Origin: Desulfotomaculum sp.
Lineage (GTDB): Bacteria > Bacillota > Desulfotomaculia > Desulfotomaculales > Ammonificaceae
DNA: 16,370 nt
Assembly (NCBI GenBank): GCA_012961725.1
Contig: DTYU01000196.1
Location: 1 to 16,370 of the forward strand
Direction of reading: 5' to 3'
Position numbers and translations under genes: made by a program. Positions 14,842 to 16,370 of this stretch are shown here, in pieces (within the stretch, counting starts at the first letter, position 1; each line of letters begins with the position of its first letter). The notes below the pieces were generated by a model that made no database searches, was not told where the DNA came from, and saw only the letters and a program-made list of their open reading frames with translations.

Positions 14842-14876
14842 TCCTGCATCTGACATCCTGCAGCTGACTTCCGATG
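14842..14876 (+). repeat. degenerate 7-base tandem repeat (TCTGACA/TCCTGCA type)
   Basis: Five heptamers TCCTGCA, TCTGACA, TCCTGCA, GCTGACT, TCCGATG, inverted relative to the array at 14767-14801. Confidence 0.75.
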
Positions 14877-14959
14877 TTGGCCGGCAAGCCTGACAAAGCT
14901 ATGCGAAGCTTATCGCCGCGCCGTTCGAAAGAAGTACTATTTCCGAGGGAGGGGATCTT

Positions 14960-15727
14960 ATGGCGGTGGAAGAGGCCTGGCAGGAATACAAGGTCAACGG
15001 GAGGGAAGCCGCACGCCAGGAGTTAATCATCAAGCATCTTCCTTTGGTTAAACAGTTGGCCGGACGTCTTGCGGTACGTTTGCCGCCGTGGATAAGCCAG
15101 GAGGATCTTGAAAGTGCAGGGGTATTTGGCCTGATCTCTGCGATCGAGCGGTTTGACCCTGATCACGGTACGGACTTTGAGGCCTATGCTTACCGGCGGG
15201 TTAGGGGAGCGATGCTTGACGAACTGCGCCGGCTGACGTGGTTGCCACGAAGCCTCTGGCAGCGGATGCAGGAGGTCAACACGGTGCGTGAAGAACTCGA
15301 AAAGAAAAGCGGCCGGCGGCCGTCCGATGAGGAATTGGCAAGGGTGTTAGGAATTACTTCGGCAGAATTAGCGAAGGTCACTGCGTATTTCCAGGCGGTT
15401 TGCCCTGCTTCCCTCGAGGAGGTGGTTAACGTGAATAACGGAAGCCAGTTGTCCTGGGGCGACCTCATTGAGGATCCGCTGAGCCCCGACCCGTTAGAGG
15501 CGCTGTGTCGGCATGACGACCACTCGATTTTGGAAGAAGCGATCTCCCGCCTTGACGAAAAACTGAAGCTCGTGCTGGCGCTTTATTACCAGGAAGGGCT
15601 TACCCTAAAGGAGATCGGCCGGGTCACTGGCGTTTCCGAATCTCGCGTTTGTCAGCTCCATGCAAAGGCGATCAAGAAACTGCGGGAGTTAATAGTCACG
15701 TTGGGCCAAACAGGGGGCGCTCGTTGA
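14960..15727 (+). CDS. fliA: flagellar sigma factor FliA/SigD (sigma-28)
   Basis: The sigma factor that directs RNA polymerase to late flagellar, motility and chemotaxis promoters. The 255-residue product has region 2 (about 21-90, with LVKQLAGRLAVRLPPWISQEDLESAGVFGLISAIERFDP and FEAYAYRRVRGAMLDELRR), region 3 (95-160, LPRSLWQRMQEV and a DEELARVLGIT helix) and region 4 (190-243, SRLDEKLKLVLALYYQEGLTLKEIGRVTGVSESRVCQLHAKAIKKLR). There is no region 1.1, as expected for this group. ATG 14960 follows GAGGGAGGGG (14945-14954). The next gene starts within its stop (TGATG), indicating coupling. Confidence 0.97.
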   Translation: MAVEEAWQEYKVNGREAARQELIIKHLPLVKQLAGRLAVRLPPWISQEDLESAGVFGLISAIERFDPDHGTDFEAYAYRRVRGAMLDELRRLTWLPRSLWQRMQEVNTVREELEKKSGRRPSDEELARVLGITSAELAKVTAYFQAVCPASLEEVVNVNNGSQLSWGDLIEDPLSPDPLEALCRHDDHSILEEAISRLDEKLKLVLALYYQEGLTLKEIGRVTGVSESRVCQLHAKAIKKLRELIVTLGQTGGAR

Positions 15728-16164
15728 TGCTTGTCGTACTCGCATGTATACTGGTGCTGATTTTGCTGGCGTTCTTTGGCGGGTTCTTCTGGTTCCTCTA
15801 CCGCTGGAAGCGGCAAGACTTTGCCGCCCAAGTCCAGGAAGCGGTTACGGTTGAGGAGCTTGATCTTGAGAGTCGATTAATCGATATCGAAAACAGGGTT
15901 GCAACCTTGACCGATATCTGCCTCGAACTGAGGGACCGTCTCCATTGGCTCGAACAGCAGGCAGCGGTTATTGTGAACCGGCAGGCGCGGGTACAGGGAC
16001 GGAAGAGCGCCTATGAGGCGGTTTACAAGTCATACGATCAAGGGAAGAAGGTGGTGGATCTTGCACGGGAGTTTGGGCGGGGCAAGGGTGAAATTGAGCT
16101 TATTCTGAATCTGAGACGGATCGTCAGCGAGCCGTTCACGACCCAGCGCTCAACTCGGTGGTAA
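15727..16164 (+). CDS. SwrB/DUF6115-like membrane-anchored coiled-coil protein
   Basis: A 145-residue protein with one N-terminal membrane helix (residues 1-27, MLVVLACILVLILLAFFGGFFWFL) and a cytoplasmic coiled coil (about 35-85, VEELDLESRLIDIENRVATLTDICLELRDRLHWLEQQ). The C-terminal part YKSYDQGKKVVDLAREFGRGKGEIELILNLRR resembles the small helix-turn-helix-like end of DUF6115/DUF2802 proteins. In Bacillus subtilis the gene directly after sigD is swrB, a single-pass protein that aids FliPQR assembly, and the topology and position agree. ATG 15727 overlaps the fliA stop; upstream in-frame codons lie within fliA. SwrB equivalence is inferred, not shown by sequence identity. Confidence 0.75.
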   Translation: MLVVLACILVLILLAFFGGFFWFLYRWKRQDFAAQVQEAVTVEELDLESRLIDIENRVATLTDICLELRDRLHWLEQQAAVIVNRQARVQGRKSAYEAVYKSYDQGKKVVDLAREFGRGKGEIELILNLRRIVSEPFTTQRSTRW

Positions 16165-16171
16165 AACGTGC

Positions 16172-16231
16172 ACTCAAGCAATTGAGTTATTGGTGTCCTT
16201 TGCCGGAAACGGCAGCCCGCCTTTTTCCGGC
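16172..16231. repeat. two hairpins after the SwrB-like gene
   Basis: ACTCAA (16172-16177), GCAA, TTGAGT (16182-16187) is a perfect small hairpin eight bases after the stop codon. GCCGGAAA (16202-16209) and TTTCCGGC (16224-16231) form a second 8-bp stem with a 14-base loop. Neither is followed by a U-run, so they are not convincing intrinsic terminators. The remaining bases to 16290 are AT-rich without a recognisable promoter. Confidence 0.5.
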
Positions 16232-16295
16232 CAAGCCAATCATTATGAAGTAATAATTTAGTATGGTGTCCCCGAAACTTTGATGGGAGGTTGTC

Positions 16296-16370
16296 GTGAT
16301 CAAGTCCGTCTACGCGGGTGTTTCGCACCGAGGCAGTGTGGGCCGGTTTCAAACACGCCTGGCACGAGCG
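16296..16370 (+). CDS. 5' end of a gene cut by the window, possibly a flagellar rod/hook protein (FlgF/FlgG-like)
   Basis: GTG 16296 follows GGGAGG (16285-16290) by five bases and opens a frame that runs off the window: VIKSVYAGVSHRGSVGRFQTRLARA. The first ten residues resemble the rod/hook N-terminus (compare MIRSLFSGVS of the FlgE encoded at 4552), and FQTRL resembles the FQTKLDVIGNN segment that normally follows. The spacing is three residues too long and the DVIxNN part is not seen, so the gene may be divergent or damaged. Position after fliA and the SwrB-like gene suits flgF/flgG, which follow in related operons. Confidence 0.4.
   Translation, partial: MIKSVYAGVSHRGSVGRFQTRLARA

Noticed and set aside
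16202..16231. Intrinsic terminator after the SwrB-like gene
   Set aside because: The T-run lies inside the right arm and loop, not after the stem, and a further flagellar-like gene seems to follow.

Overview
The window is a nearly complete stretch of a bacterial flagellar (fla/che-type) operon, with every recognisable gene on the + strand. Gene order is fliI, fliJ, fliK, flgD, a small flagellar-operon protein, flgE, fliL, fliN, fliO, fliP, fliQ, fliR, flhB, flhA, flhF, flhG, a PilZ/YcgR gene, fliA (sigma-28) and a SwrB/DUF6115-like gene; a last gene is cut by the window end. Gene order, the short 265-residue FlgE, strong AGGAGG-type ribosome binding sites, frequent GTG/TTG starts and the moderately high G+C point to a Firmicute of the class Clostridia (a Peptococcaceae / Moorella / Desulfotomaculum-like lineage). 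That placement is an inference from style, not a database match.

Layout. 1-322: non-coding or broken sequence with a long imperfect inverted repeat, a possible decayed fliH 3' end, and an extended -10 promoter just before fliI. 323-5349: export ATPase, its chaperone-like partner, the hook-length ruler, the hook cap/scaffold and the hook protein. 5574-6481: fliL and fliN, each broken by an apparent one-base loss in a G run; fliM and cheY, usually found here, are absent. 6471-11938: the export gate (FliO, FliP, FliQ, FliR, FlhB, FlhA). 11928-13959: the placement and number regulators FlhF and FlhG. 13972-16164: a c-di-GMP effector, the late-gene sigma factor and a SwrB-like membrane protein. 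The cheB/A/W/C/D block often found before fliA in related operons is missing.

How the genes work together: FliI/FliJ deliver substrates to the FlhA/FlhB/FliPQR gate, FliK and FlhB set hook length and switch the export substrate, FlgD and FlgE build the hook, FlhF/FlhG set where and how many flagella form, PilZ can couple c-di-GMP to motor function, and FliA switches on late genes.

The most unusual signal is outside the genes. The gaps that interrupt this otherwise tightly packed operon hold short degenerate tandem repeats with an exact 7-base period. Most units are variants of TCTGAC / TCGAAC / TTGAAC / TCCAAC. In the three largest gaps after flgD they occur as pairs in opposite orientation around a hairpin (4381-4502, 5404-5562, 14767-14876). 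Two smaller gaps (6832-6888, 7966-8007) show a reduced form. Several genes normally expected in the operon are missing at or near these gaps.
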